Shown piece by piece: positions 28,965 to 37,078 of a stretch of DNA of 64,000 nt. The stretch lies in assembly GCA_949283935.1 (NCBI GenBank), contig CASDUJ010000011.1, positions 42,855 to 106,854 of the forward strand, written 5' to 3'. The notes beneath the pieces were generated by a model. The model made no database searches. It was given only the letters and a program-made list of their open reading frames with translations, and was not told the DNA's origin. Positions within the stretch are counted from its first letter, which is position 1. Every line of letters begins with the position of its first letter. The position numbers and the translations under genes are program-made. This DNA comes from an uncultured bacterium (GTDB lineage Bacteria > Cyanobacteriota > Vampirovibrionia > Gastranaerophilales > JAILCC01).

Positions 28965-30915
28965 TTGTGTCTAAAATATTTATAATTTCATATATGTCAA
29001 TGTGCTTTTCTCTACCTCGAATCGCTACTGAGCTGATTTTTATAACATCAAGAATGTCTTTTGCATATTCGTATGTAGATTCACTAATTAATATTTGCGT
29101 ATTAAATTGTCGATTTTGTGCTTCAATTCTGCTGGCTACATTAACTGTATCGCCTATTACTGTGTATTCAAGATGATTTGGAGTACCTATGTTCCCAATA
29201 AATGCTGATCCTGTATTTATTCCTATGCTTATTCCTATGTCAGGTTTGCCTGCTAGTTTCCATTTTTTTCTAATCTCTTGAACCTTGCCTAACATTTTAG
29301 TTGCACATAATATAGCATTTTGCGGATGTTTTTTATCCTTAATAGGTTCATTAAATACTGCCAAAATAGCATCTCCTATAAATTTATTTACTGCTCCTTT
29401 GTATTCTTCTATTATAGGTAACATTTCTCCAAAATATTCGTTTAACAAAGAAGTTACTTCATCTGGATCTAATTTTTCGGAAATTCTTGTGAATCCTCTG
29501 ATGTCTGCTATTAATATTGTTAATTCAGTCTTTTTGCCTCCTAGCTTAATTTCATCCTCATTGTTTTGAATAATATCATCTACAACATTTGTGTTTATGT
29601 ATTTTTTCATGGCTCTTTTAAGTTTTTCTTTCTTGTAATCTTCTATAGAAAATTTGTAAGAGTAACTTATTATTGCGGTTAAAACAAAGAAAATATATGG
29701 GGTAACAACGTTTAAAGCCATACCTTTTGTGTACGCAAACAAAACAATATAAAAGTGAAAAAATCCTAAAAGTAGAATGCCTACAAGAGACAAAAGCGGG
29801 GATAAATAAAAAATTAAAAGAAAAATCAAAATAACAAATAAACTCATGACAATAATATTTACCCAAGGAGGTAGTATTTTTATACTTTCGCCAGCTAAAA
29901 GATTGTCCAAAATAGTTGCTTGAATTGCGCTTCCAGGTAAATTAATGGATACTGGGGTAATTTTTAAATCATACAAAGCATTTGCAGTAGCTCCTATTAC
30001 AATTATTTTGTCCTTAAATTCTTCTTGTGGAATAATTGGTGCTTCTCCAATCAAAATGTTTTCGTATGATTTTATTATGTCAGATGCTTTGTAACTTTTA
30101 TGTGGAATCCAAGAATTTTCATCGTATGGAGCAAGCCATTTTATGTATTGAATAGATTTGTCTGAGACTTTTACTAATGGAAAACTTTTTATTTCATTGT
30201 TTTGTAAAACAATTTCGTATTTGTTATCATACAAAATAATTTTTTGAGCTTTGTTAATTTGTAAAAAAATGGCTAAAGGTAATGAAGGATAATATTGTCC
30301 TTCCATATAAATTATGGGTTCAAAGGCTCTTACAATTCCATCTGACTCTAAGGCTGTATTAACTGAACCAATAAAATTTATTGATTCTAAATAATTATTA
30401 ATAGGCTCTTGGTATGCTCGGTAAGCTGTTTTTTTAATGAATTTTGCTGTTCTTTTGTCTTCTACCTTTAAAGCAAATTTTTTCGAAAATATTTTAAGAT
30501 TTTCTTGTTCATTTTTAGTGTTTAAATTTTTGCTAAAATTTATTCCGCCTGTGACTGTTTTCAATTGTTTAAGTCTGTTAATAAATTCTTGATCATTTTC
30601 GGGATCGCCTTGATTGGTTATAATTGCATCAAAAGCTATAGCTTTGGCTCCTGAATGTTCGAGAAATTCAAACATGTCTACGTAAAAAGTTCTTTGCCAA
30701 GGCCAACTGCTTATTTCTTTTATGGAATCTTCATCAATAACTACGTTGACAATATTTTCTGTCCCAATTTTGTTAGCAGAAAGTTTTATTAGTGAATCAT
30801 ATGCTGTTTTCTCAAAAAATTTGCCTGCAAAAAAATAAATACAAAAAGATAGAACTAATGTAAAAAAAGTTATTGATAAAAATTTTTGTATCGATATTTT
30901 CCTAAATAATTTCAT
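28951..30915 (-). CDS. CHASE2-domain adenylate cyclase
   Basis: A membrane class III nucleotide cyclase. From the ATG at 30913-30915 it has about 654 residues. An N-terminal TM segment leads into an extracellular CHASE2 sensor domain (about 40-330). Three TM segments (about 345-420) follow, then a cytoplasmic cyclase domain (about 460-650). The metal aspartates are in LIADIRGFT and FIGDAILAVF, and LEYTVIGDTVNVASRIE closes the site. Such proteins are common in cyanobacteria and make cAMP in response to unknown external signals. A TTG 18 bp upstream could extend it, but a TATAAT ends 6 bp before the ATG, so a leaderless start is preferred. Confidence 0.92.
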   Translation of the reverse strand: MKLFRKISIQKFLSITFFTLVLSFCIYFFAGKFFEKTAYDSLIKLSANKIGTENIVNVVIDEDSIKEISSWPWQRTFYVDMFEFLEHSGAKAIAFDAIITNQGDPENDQEFINRLKQLKTVTGGINFSKNLNTKNEQENLKIFSKKFALKVEDKRTAKFIKKTAYRAYQEPINNYLESINFIGSVNTALESDGIVRAFEPIIYMEGQYYPSLPLAIFLQINKAQKIILYDNKYEIVLQNNEIKSFPLVKVSDKSIQYIKWLAPYDENSWIPHKSYKASDIIKSYENILIGEAPIIPQEEFKDKIIVIGATANALYDLKITPVSINLPGSAIQATILDNLLAGESIKILPPWVNIIVMSLFVILIFLLIFYLSPLLSLVGILLLGFFHFYIVLFAYTKGMALNVVTPYIFFVLTAIISYSYKFSIEDYKKEKLKRAMKKYINTNVVDDIIQNNEDEIKLGGKKTELTILIADIRGFTRISEKLDPDEVTSLLNEYFGEMLPIIEEYKGAVNKFIGDAILAVFNEPIKDKKHPQNAILCATKMLGKVQEIRKKWKLAGKPDIGISIGINTGSAFIGNIGTPNHLEYTVIGDTVNVASRIEAQNRQFNTQILISESTYEYAKDILDVIKISSVAIRGREKHIDIYEIINILDTNETH

Positions 30916-30921
30916 ACGTAA

Positions 30922-30950
30922 ATTATATTCCAAATGTTAACAATAAACAA
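30922..30950 (-). promoter_or_regulatory. Promoter placing transcription start at the cyclase ATG
   Basis: TTGTTT (30950-30945), 17 bp and TATAAT (30927-30922) end exactly 6 bp before the ATG at 30915. Transcription would begin at or next to the start codon, and no Shine-Dalgarno sequence is present at normal distance. This is the leaderless pattern shared with four other genes here. Confidence 0.6.
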
Positions 30951-30974
30951 TTTGTAATACTTTTTTGTATCTAT

Positions 30975-31841
30975 TTATCTTATCATTTGGTCAACAGTCA
31001 TAATAAGAATTCCTGAAGCTCCGAGTCCTTTTAATTTATCTATGCTTTCGTATACTTTGTCTTTGTCTACAACAACGTGAATTACAACTGCTTTGTCATT
31101 TCCGTGTAAAGTTGTTACTGTAGGAGAACTTAGCCCAGGGAGAAATGTTTTTACTTCATCAAGAGCTGTTTTGGGTATGTGCGCCATTAAATATTTTTTA
31201 TCTCTTGCATCTATTGCTGATTTGATTGCTCTTACTAGAGCTTCAATTTCTTCGGGTATTTCTTTGGTAATTCCAGGTCTGCCTATAATTACTGCATTTG
31301 AGTCAAAAATTTTGTCTATAATCTTTAATTTGTTAGCTTTTAATGTTGAACCACTTGAAGTTATGTCTACAATAGCATCAACAAGTCCCATTCTGGGCAT
31401 AATTTCTGTTGCACCTTCAACTTTTGCAATTTCTACTTTTTTACCGTGCTCATTGAAGTATTTTTTGGCTACATTAGGAAATGAAGTTGCTATTTTCATT
31501 CCATTTGGTAAATCTTTTATATTATCATATTTTTCTTCTTCTTTTACGGCAACAACCATTGTACATTTTCCAAAATCTAATGGTAATATATTGTCTACTT
31601 CAAGTTGACATTCGTTTACTATATCTTGTCCTGTAAAACCAATATCGCAAACTCCTGCGTGAACAAAATTTGGAATATCTTTTGTTCTTACAAAAATTAT
31701 TTCGTATTTTCCGTTTTGTGTTTTTACACTTAAATTTCTTTCGCCTTTTGTGGGAAAATTTAATCCTGCTTGGTTTAAAAGTGCAAATATGTCCTCTGAC
31801 ATTCTTCCTTTGTTGGGAATAGCTATTTTTAATCCGTTCAT
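30975..31841 (-). CDS. hisG: ATP phosphoribosyltransferase, long form
   Basis: First enzyme of histidine synthesis, joining ATP and PRPP. At 288 residues it is the long, HisZ-independent form, with a catalytic part (about 1-215) starting LKIAIPNKGRMSEDIF and a C-terminal ACT-like regulatory domain (about 216-288). The motifs ADIVDITSSGSTL-like VDAIVDITSSGSTLKAN and GFTGQDIV are clear. No other his gene is adjacent. A standard promoter lies at 31873-31902. Confidence 0.95.
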   Translation of the reverse strand: MNGLKIAIPNKGRMSEDIFALLNQAGLNFPTKGERNLSVKTQNGKYEIIFVRTKDIPNFVHAGVCDIGFTGQDIVNECQLEVDNILPLDFGKCTMVVAVKEEEKYDNIKDLPNGMKIATSFPNVAKKYFNEHGKKVEIAKVEGATEIMPRMGLVDAIVDITSSGSTLKANKLKIIDKIFDSNAVIIGRPGITKEIPEEIEALVRAIKSAIDARDKKYLMAHIPKTALDEVKTFLPGLSSPTVTTLHGNDKAVVIHVVVDKDKVYESIDKLKGLGASGILIMTVDQMIR

Positions 31842-31872
31842 TTTTTTCTTTCTGTTACCTAATCTTATGCAG

Positions 31873-31902
31873 ATTATATAACAAAATTTTCTTGTTATAC
31901 AA
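31873..31902 (-). promoter_or_regulatory. Sigma-70 promoter of hisG
   Basis: TTGTAT (31902-31897), an 18-bp spacer and TATAAT (31878-31873) lie about 32 bp upstream of the hisG ATG. The -35 overlaps the end of the HAD phosphatase gene. Confidence 0.5.
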
Positions 31903-32575
31903 TCAAAAGGTTTTTGTCAAATTCATCAAAGTCTGAAATAATTATGTCTACCTCAGAAATGTTTTTGTAGTAATTCTTGTCATTTTCTGAAGCAATTCCA
32001 ATTATGCAGCCAATATTTGCTGATTTTGCAGCTTGGATACCTGATAAAGCGTCTTCTATTACAATACAATTTTGAGGATTTAATTGTAATTTTTGGGCGG
32101 AACGCAAATAAATTTCAGGATTAGGTTTCCCTGGGTATGTTCCATCATCATATGTAATATTGTTTATATCAAACCACTTTAATAAATCAAAAGTTTTGAT
32201 AAAAAAATCAACATTCTTTTTGTAGGACATTGTTGCAATTGCTCTTGGTATATTTTTTTCTTTCAAAAAATTTAAAAGATTTTCCGCTCCTTTGGCAAGT
32301 TTAGTTTGGGTTTTTTCTAAAATACATCTTTTTCTATATAAATTTTCTTTTTTTTCTGAAAGAGTCTTAATTGTTGTTAAATCCGGTTCTTTTCCAAGTG
32401 CATATTTTATAATATCAAAATTAGTCCTGCCGCACATGTATTTTTGCATCTCTTCATCTGAAAAAGGGTAGCCTCTCAATTGTTTTGAAAAATCTCTCCA
32501 AGCTTCCATGTGCATATATGTGTCCCAGAATAATGTTCCATTAAAATCAAAAATTATTCCTTGAAATTTTTTCAT
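31895..32575 (-). CDS. HAD-superfamily phosphatase with DFNGT motif I
   Basis: A 226-residue subfamily IA HAD enzyme of the beta-phosphoglucomutase/phosphatase type. Motif I is D10-F-N-G-T14: the nucleophile Asp10 is present but the usual second Asp, the general acid/base, is Asn12. A helical cap (about 18-90), motif II (IATMSYKK), motif III Lys and motif IV (VIEDALSGIQAA) follow. Sugar phosphates are likely substrates, but the exact one is unknown. It lies upstream of hisG on the same strand, though hisG has its own promoter. AGGTAATTTAGTA precedes the ATG. Confidence 0.85.
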   Translation of the reverse strand: MKKFQGIIFDFNGTLFWDTYMHMEAWRDFSKQLRGYPFSDEEMQKYMCGRTNFDIIKYALGKEPDLTTIKTLSEKKENLYRKRCILEKTQTKLAKGAENLLNFLKEKNIPRAIATMSYKKNVDFFIKTFDLLKWFDINNITYDDGTYPGKPNPEIYLRSAQKLQLNPQNCIVIEDALSGIQAAKSANIGCIIGIASENDKNYYKNISEVDIIISDFDEFDKNLLIV

Positions 32576-33012
32576 TACTAAATTACCTGCCTTGTACTTT
32601 TATTATATTCTAAAATTATTTTAATTATTTAAATCTTTGAGTTAAAATGTTTGTGTTAGACAATATTAAACAAAGCAAGATTAATGGGAAAGAATATTTT
32701 TTCAAATCTTAATAAAAAACATTTACAAAAAATTAAACTTAATCCTAAAAATTGGGGGTTAAATATTCAAAAAAGAGAATATCAAGATATTGTGGAATCA
32801 CACATAAATAGGCCTGATAAAAATTACAAAAATTTTTAGATTAAGTTTTAGTTTCAATTTTTTTGTCAAATTTATTTGCAATAAAATTTTTCATTTTAGC
32901 TTAATTTTACCTTGTTTTAAATGTTTTTAATGTTTTTTAAATTTCCAATGTAAGATGACGAATTTTGTTTAGTGTGGTAATATGTTGTAGATATTTTAAA
33001 AAGGAGAGAATT
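32576..33012. other. Long intergenic region with one small open frame
   Basis: About 440 bp between the divergent HAD and Bax-inhibitor-like genes. It is very AT-rich. Apart from the 51-codon frame at 32684-32839 no gene, hairpin or RNA is apparent. The 3' part must hold the promoter for the downstream membrane-protein gene; TTGTTT-N17-TAGATA ending near 32993 is a weak candidate. Confidence 0.5.
32684..32839 (+). CDS. Possible 51-residue basic protein
   Basis: An ATG-to-TAG frame in a large intergenic gap. The product is polar and basic (opening MGKNIFSNLNKKHLQ, ending NRPDKNYKNF), with no membrane segment or cysteine. No good Shine-Dalgarno is present and no family is recognised. It might be a real small gene or chance in AT-rich DNA. 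Confidence 0.3.
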   Translation: MGKNIFSNLNKKHLQKIKLNPKNWGLNIQKREYQDIVESHINRPDKNYKNF

Positions 33013-33750
33013 ATGGCGAATCCAACTTTAAATGAACAGATATTTGATGAGATGCCTGTTTATATATCCGAAAATAATGTTATGACAATTAATGGAACTG
33101 TTTTAAAGGGGATGTTTTTATTATTGTTAGTTTTTCTTGGGGGAGCTTACAGTTGGTCTTTGTATTTGTCGGGAAGTATTTCTACTGTTAATGCTCTTGT
33201 AATGATTGGTTTTATCTTAGGTTTTATTATCGCAATGATAATTATTTTTGCCAAAAAAACTGCACCCTTTTTATCTCCTATTTACGCTTTGGCAGAAGGT
33301 TTAGCTCTTGGTGGAATTTCTGTTATTACTAATATCCAATTTCCAGGAATTGTTTTTCAGGCAGTTTTGGGTTCTTTGGCTGTAATGTTTGTTATGCTCA
33401 CACTTTTTATGGGCAAAATAATTGTTGTTACAAATAAATTACGTTCAGTAGTTTTTGGTGCAACTGCAACAATAGCTTTAGTTTATTTGGTTTCTTTTAT
33501 TTTATCTTTTTTTGGGAAAAATGTTCCTTTCTTAAATGATGCTTCTCCAATTGGAATTGGCGTAAGTGTTTTAGTTATTTTTGTTGCAGCTTTTAATTTG
33601 CTTCTTGATTTTGATGTTATTGAAAAGGGTGTAGCTGCTCATGCACCTAAATATTTTGAGTGGTATTGTTCTTTTGGTTTACTTGTTACACTTGTATGGA
33701 TTTATCTTGAAATTATTAAATTGCTTTCAAAATTAAGAAGAAATAACTAA
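33013..33750 (+). CDS. Bax inhibitor-1-like membrane protein (BaxI_1/YccA group)
   Basis: A 245-residue protein with seven predicted membrane helices after a short soluble N-terminus. The opening NPTLNEQIFD and MTINGTVLKGMFLLLL are typical of the bacterial BaxI_1 family. The last cytoplasmic segment holds LLDFDVIEKGVA followed by YFEWYCSFGLL. The family includes pH-sensitive calcium leak channels, but the bacterial role is poorly defined. AAGGAGAG is placed ideally for the ATG at 33013; a frame extension 16 codons upstream is not supported. Confidence 0.88.
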   Translation: MANPTLNEQIFDEMPVYISENNVMTINGTVLKGMFLLLLVFLGGAYSWSLYLSGSISTVNALVMIGFILGFIIAMIIIFAKKTAPFLSPIYALAEGLALGGISVITNIQFPGIVFQAVLGSLAVMFVMLTLFMGKIIVVTNKLRSVVFGATATIALVYLVSFILSFFGKNVPFLNDASPIGIGVSVLVIFVAAFNLLLDFDVIEKGVAAHAPKYFEWYCSFGLLVTLVWIYLEIIKLLSKLRRNN

Positions 33751-33870
33751 AGTTAAGGATTGTAAACTTTATTTTTTTTATTATAAATTCTCCAAAACCA
33801 TGTGTAGATAAGTAAATTGCTGAATGTCTTTTATTTGCTTCAATTTACTAATAGCTATTTAAAATAAAAA

Positions 33871-33879
33871 TGCTATTAT
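33871..33879 (+). promoter_or_regulatory. Extended -10 element of the small TPR gene
   Basis: TGCTATTAT lies 45 bp upstream of the ATG at 33924. It is the same 9-mer as before the large TPR gene (13114-13122). Confidence 0.35.
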
Positions 33880-33923
33880 AAGACAAGCAGACTTATTCAT
33901 CACATTTTAAGGAGAGAGTATTA

Positions 33924-34499
33924 ATGAATTTGTCCAATCCATTAAAAATTGGGAAAAAAGTCTTTAACATAAAAGCAGAAAAATTGTATCGCGAAGCTTG
34001 CGAATTATTCTATTTGAAAAATTATGAACAGTCATTAATATTACTTGAAGAAGTTATTCAACTTGATAAAATGCACACAAAAGCCCTTTTGCTAAAAGGA
34101 GATATTAAGCTTTTAATGGAAGGAAATGAATATGAAGCCCTTGATGCTTACGAAAAAGCTATTTTCTCAAATCCTTTTTCTACTCAAGCTTTGGGCTCTA
34201 AAGCATATGTGTTAGATATTTTAGGTAGATTTGAGGAAGCTTATGAAAATTGTGAATTAGCATTTAAATATGCAAACCAAAATGATAATGACCAATTAAG
34301 TTCTCTTTATGATCAAAAAATTTCTCTTTTGTGTTCGCTAAAAAGATTTGAAGAAGCAAATAAAATTTTGGCAGAAGCAATAGAAGTTTTGAGTGAAGAA
34401 AGTGGAAACTATTTAAAATCTTGTTATGCGCAAAAAATAAATACAAAGAAAAAAAATAGTCAAACAGAAAATCAACCAAATTTGAAATTGATTTTCTAA
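33924..34499 (+). CDS. Small TPR protein
   Basis: A 191-residue soluble protein with four to five TPR units (about 18-165). Examples are LFYLKNYEQSLILLEEVI and YEALDAYEKAIFSNPFS. A charged tail ends in a short hydrophobic LKLIF. There is no signal peptide. It is a single-gene unit with AAGGAGAG before the ATG and a strong terminator downstream. A binding-scaffold role is implied by the repeats only. Confidence 0.85.
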   Translation: MNLSNPLKIGKKVFNIKAEKLYREACELFYLKNYEQSLILLEEVIQLDKMHTKALLLKGDIKLLMEGNEYEALDAYEKAIFSNPFSTQALGSKAYVLDILGRFEEAYENCELAFKYANQNDNDQLSSLYDQKISLLCSLKRFEEANKILAEAIEVLSEESGNYLKSCYAQKINTKKKNSQTENQPNLKLIF

Positions 34500-34534
34500 C
34501 AACAAAATAAAAACCCGGTAGTACACCAAATTAT

Positions 34535-34560
34535 GAACTTCGAGAGAAGTTCTTTTTTTA
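34535..34560 (+). terminator. Rho-independent terminator after the TPR gene
   Basis: A 7-bp stem (GAACTTC / GAAGTTC) with a GAGA tetraloop is followed by seven T. It lies 36 bp after the stop codon. Confidence 0.9.
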
Positions 34561-34673
34561 TTGAAATAAATTTGTGCCATACTAATTTTCCTATAAATAA
34601 GTCGGTTGTTTCTGGACACAAATACTTTATTCGTGTAAAATTTAACTAAATTAATTAAACGAGGAGAAAAATT

Positions 34674-35882
34674 TTGAAACATAAAAACGTACAATCTGCT
34701 AAAAAAAGAGATTTTTCTAAAGCAATTCCTTGGATTGCGGCAATAGGACTTCTTGCTACTATTGAGTTAATTGTAGTCTATTATACTGCTAATTTTGTTC
34801 CGGATGCTACTCCAAGTATTTGTAATATAAATTCGCAAATTGATTGTGATGCAGTAGCTAGAACAAATTTTTCATTGTTTTTAGGTTTGCCTAATGCAAT
34901 TTGGGGTTTTTTGTTCTATGCTTTGGTTTTGTTTCTCTATTTTGCAAAATCTTTGAAAAATTTCAAAATCTTCAAATTTATGGAAGTTTTTCAACATCCC
35001 AAAAGTTATATTTTTCTTATGTCTCTTGTGATGTCTCTTGCTTCAATTGTTTTTGCCTACATATCAACTTCAATTATAGGTAAAGTTTGTATTTTTTGTT
35101 TTGTAACTTATATTTTGAATTTTATACTTTTATTTGTTTCAAAACCCGCAAAAAGTTTTGTGGATATTATTATTACTACTATTAATGATTTTATTAAAGC
35201 AATCTCCAACAAAATTTATGCAATTGCATTTTTTCTTATTGTAGCTGCAGGAATTTCAGCTATTATATATCTTGAAAATTCTAAAATCTTTTTCCCTCCG
35301 GAAAAAAGTGTGTTTTCTCAAGATTTAAAAAATTATGAAACAACAGAAATAAGTAATAATCTTGGCCCTGTTGATGCAAAAGTTATAATAAATGAATTTA
35401 CTGATATTCAATGTCCTTTTTGTGCTCTATCAAATACAATGATGCATAAAATTGTTGATGAATACGATAATGTTAGAGTAATTCACCATGATTTGCCATT
35501 AGATAAGGCTTGTAATCCTTTATTAAAACAACAAATGCACGAAAATAGTTGCTTGTACGCTCAATATGGAATTGCAGCTGGAAAACAAGGCAAAAAATGG
35601 GGATTAATTAATGCTATGTTTAAAAATAATACTGATTTGTCTGAAGAAAAAGTTATGGAACTTGCCAAAGAATTAGACTTAAATCTTGAAAAACTTAAAA
35701 AAGATGCCAATTCTGATATTGTAAAAAAAGAACTTCAAGATGAAATTGAAACGACTTTAGATATGAAAATATATGCCACGCCAACTTACATAATAAACGG
35801 TAAAAGATACGAAGGAATATTTAAATACATTGACTTAGAAAAAATTGTTACAGAAGGCGGAGCAACTTTAAAGAAAAAATAG
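34674..35882 (+). CDS. VKOR-DsbA fusion, disulfide-bond-forming enzyme
   Basis: A 402-residue inner-membrane enzyme that makes disulfides in exported proteins and passes electrons to quinone. The N-terminal vitamin K epoxide reductase domain (about 17-155, four to five TM) has the outer cysteine pair C50/C58, conserved Ser67 and the active-site CIFC (C139-C142). Another TM (about 181-200) leads to a periplasmic DsbA-like domain (about 215-400) with CPFC (C247-C250) and a cis-Pro in TPTYIING. The fused arrangement is typical of cyanobacteria and some relatives. Translation starts at TTG behind GAGGAGAAA. It is followed 3 bp later by queH. Confidence 0.93.
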   Translation: MKHKNVQSAKKRDFSKAIPWIAAIGLLATIELIVVYYTANFVPDATPSICNINSQIDCDAVARTNFSLFLGLPNAIWGFLFYALVLFLYFAKSLKNFKIFKFMEVFQHPKSYIFLMSLVMSLASIVFAYISTSIIGKVCIFCFVTYILNFILLFVSKPAKSFVDIIITTINDFIKAISNKIYAIAFFLIVAAGISAIIYLENSKIFFPPEKSVFSQDLKNYETTEISNNLGPVDAKVIINEFTDIQCPFCALSNTMMHKIVDEYDNVRVIHHDLPLDKACNPLLKQQMHENSCLYAQYGIAAGKQGKKWGLINAMFKNNTDLSEEKVMELAKELDLNLEKLKKDANSDIVKKELQDEIETTLDMKIYATPTYIINGKRYEGIFKYIDLEKIVTEGGATLKKK

Positions 35883-35885
35883 TTT

Positions 35886-36440
35886 ATGCCAATTATAGAG
35901 AATGAAAATACTGTTTTGTTACATGTATGTTGCGCACCTTGTGGAGCTTATAGTTTGGAGTTTTTGAAAAACTTAGGATACAATGTTACTTTGTATTTTT
36001 ATAATCCTAACATTTATCCTTTAGAAGAATACCAAAAAAGACTTAATGAACTTAAAGATTTTGCTGATAAAAATAAAATTCCTTTGATTACCGAAAAAGC
36101 AGATTTTCAACATTGGGCTGAAATAACAAAAGGTTTGGAATTTGAACCTGAGAAAGGAAAAAGATGTTTTGTTTGTTACAAAATGCGATTACAAAAAACT
36201 GCCCAAAAAGCAGAAAAATTAGGTTTTGCTTATTTTACTACTACACTTAGTATAAGTCCGCACAAAAGTTATGAGATGATTTGCGAAATTTCAAAAGAAC
36301 TTGAAAAACAATACAAAACTTGTTATTTAGATGTAAATTTAAAGAAAAAAGATGGTTACAAAAAGTCAATAGAACTTTCTAAAATGTATGGATTTTATAG
36401 ACAAAATTATTGTGGCTGTAAATTTAGTGTAAAGTTATAG
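35886..36440 (+). CDS. queH: Epoxyqueuosine reductase QueH
   Basis: Reduces epoxyqueuosine in tRNA to queuosine, the last step of Q synthesis. It is the non-QueG, iron-sulfur type (DUF208), 184 residues. Its cysteine motifs are HVCCAPCGAY at the N-terminus, RCFVCYKMRL in the middle and NYCGCKFS at the end. The stop overlaps the last 17 bases of the converging marC gene. It is translated right after VKOR-DsbA. Confidence 0.92.
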   Translation: MPIIENENTVLLHVCCAPCGAYSLEFLKNLGYNVTLYFYNPNIYPLEEYQKRLNELKDFADKNKIPLITEKADFQHWAEITKGLEFEPEKGKRCFVCYKMRLQKTAQKAEKLGFAYFTTTLSISPHKSYEMICEISKELEKQYKTCYLDVNLKKKDGYKKSIELSKMYGFYRQNYCGCKFSVKL

Positions 36441-37047
36441 CTTCAAATATTCCATCTATTATAAATTGACAAGCTAAAGCTGTTAAAAGTATTCCGAAAA
36501 TTTTTGTTACTACGTTTGCTCCGGTTTTGCCCATAAGTTTACTTATTTTGTTAGAAAATCTTAAACATAGCCAAACAATAAACATGTTTACAAATAATGC
36601 AAAAATAACTATAGCTTTTTGTATCAAATCTCCTTGAGATTGTTTGATAAATAATATAAGCATTGTTATTGCGGCAGGACCTGATAACAAAGGTATTGAT
36701 ATAGGAAATACGGCTATATCTCCTGCATCATCACCAGAATTTTCTTCGCTAGTTTTGGCAAGAACCATTTCTATTGACAAAAGAATTAGCAGAATTCCTC
36801 CAGCTATCCTAAAAGCCGGAAGACTTATTCCAAATAAATCTAATAATAAAGAACCAGTTAATGCAAAAAACACAAGTATAATAAAAGCAATTAAAACGCC
36901 TCTATTGGCTATTTTTTTGCGTTGAACTGATGTACATTTGGAAGTTAAAGAAATAAAAATAGGCGTAACTCCAATGGCATCAATTGTTAAAAATAATGCC
37001 CAAAATTGCACAATAAATATCGAAATTAATTTTTCTACTTCTATCAT
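36424..37047 (-). CDS. MarC/YchE-family membrane protein
   Basis: A 207-residue integral membrane protein with six hydrophobic segments. Family landmarks are the opening FWALFLTIDAIGVTPIF, the FRIAGGILLILLSIEM segment and PISIPLLSGPAAITM. The family was once linked to antibiotic resistance, but its transport role is not established. The ATG is 6 bp after a TATAAT and has no Shine-Dalgarno, so the mRNA may be leaderless. The 3' end overlaps queH by 17 bp. Confidence 0.9.
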   Translation of the reverse strand: MIEVEKLISIFIVQFWALFLTIDAIGVTPIFISLTSKCTSVQRKKIANRGVLIAFIILVFFALTGSLLLDLFGISLPAFRIAGGILLILLSIEMVLAKTSEENSGDDAGDIAVFPISIPLLSGPAAITMLILFIKQSQGDLIQKAIVIFALFVNMFIVWLCLRFSNKISKLMGKTGANVVTKIFGILLTALACQFIIDGIFEAITLH

Positions 37048-37059
37048 GCCTACATTATA
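37048..37059 (-). promoter_or_regulatory. -10 element predicting a leaderless marC mRNA
   Basis: TATAAT (37059-37054) followed by GTAGGC and then the ATG at 37047. No ribosome site is present, and no good -35 is seen in the tail of the prepilin gene. Confidence 0.5.
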
Positions 37060-37078
37060 TATTCTTAAATTTTAAAGT

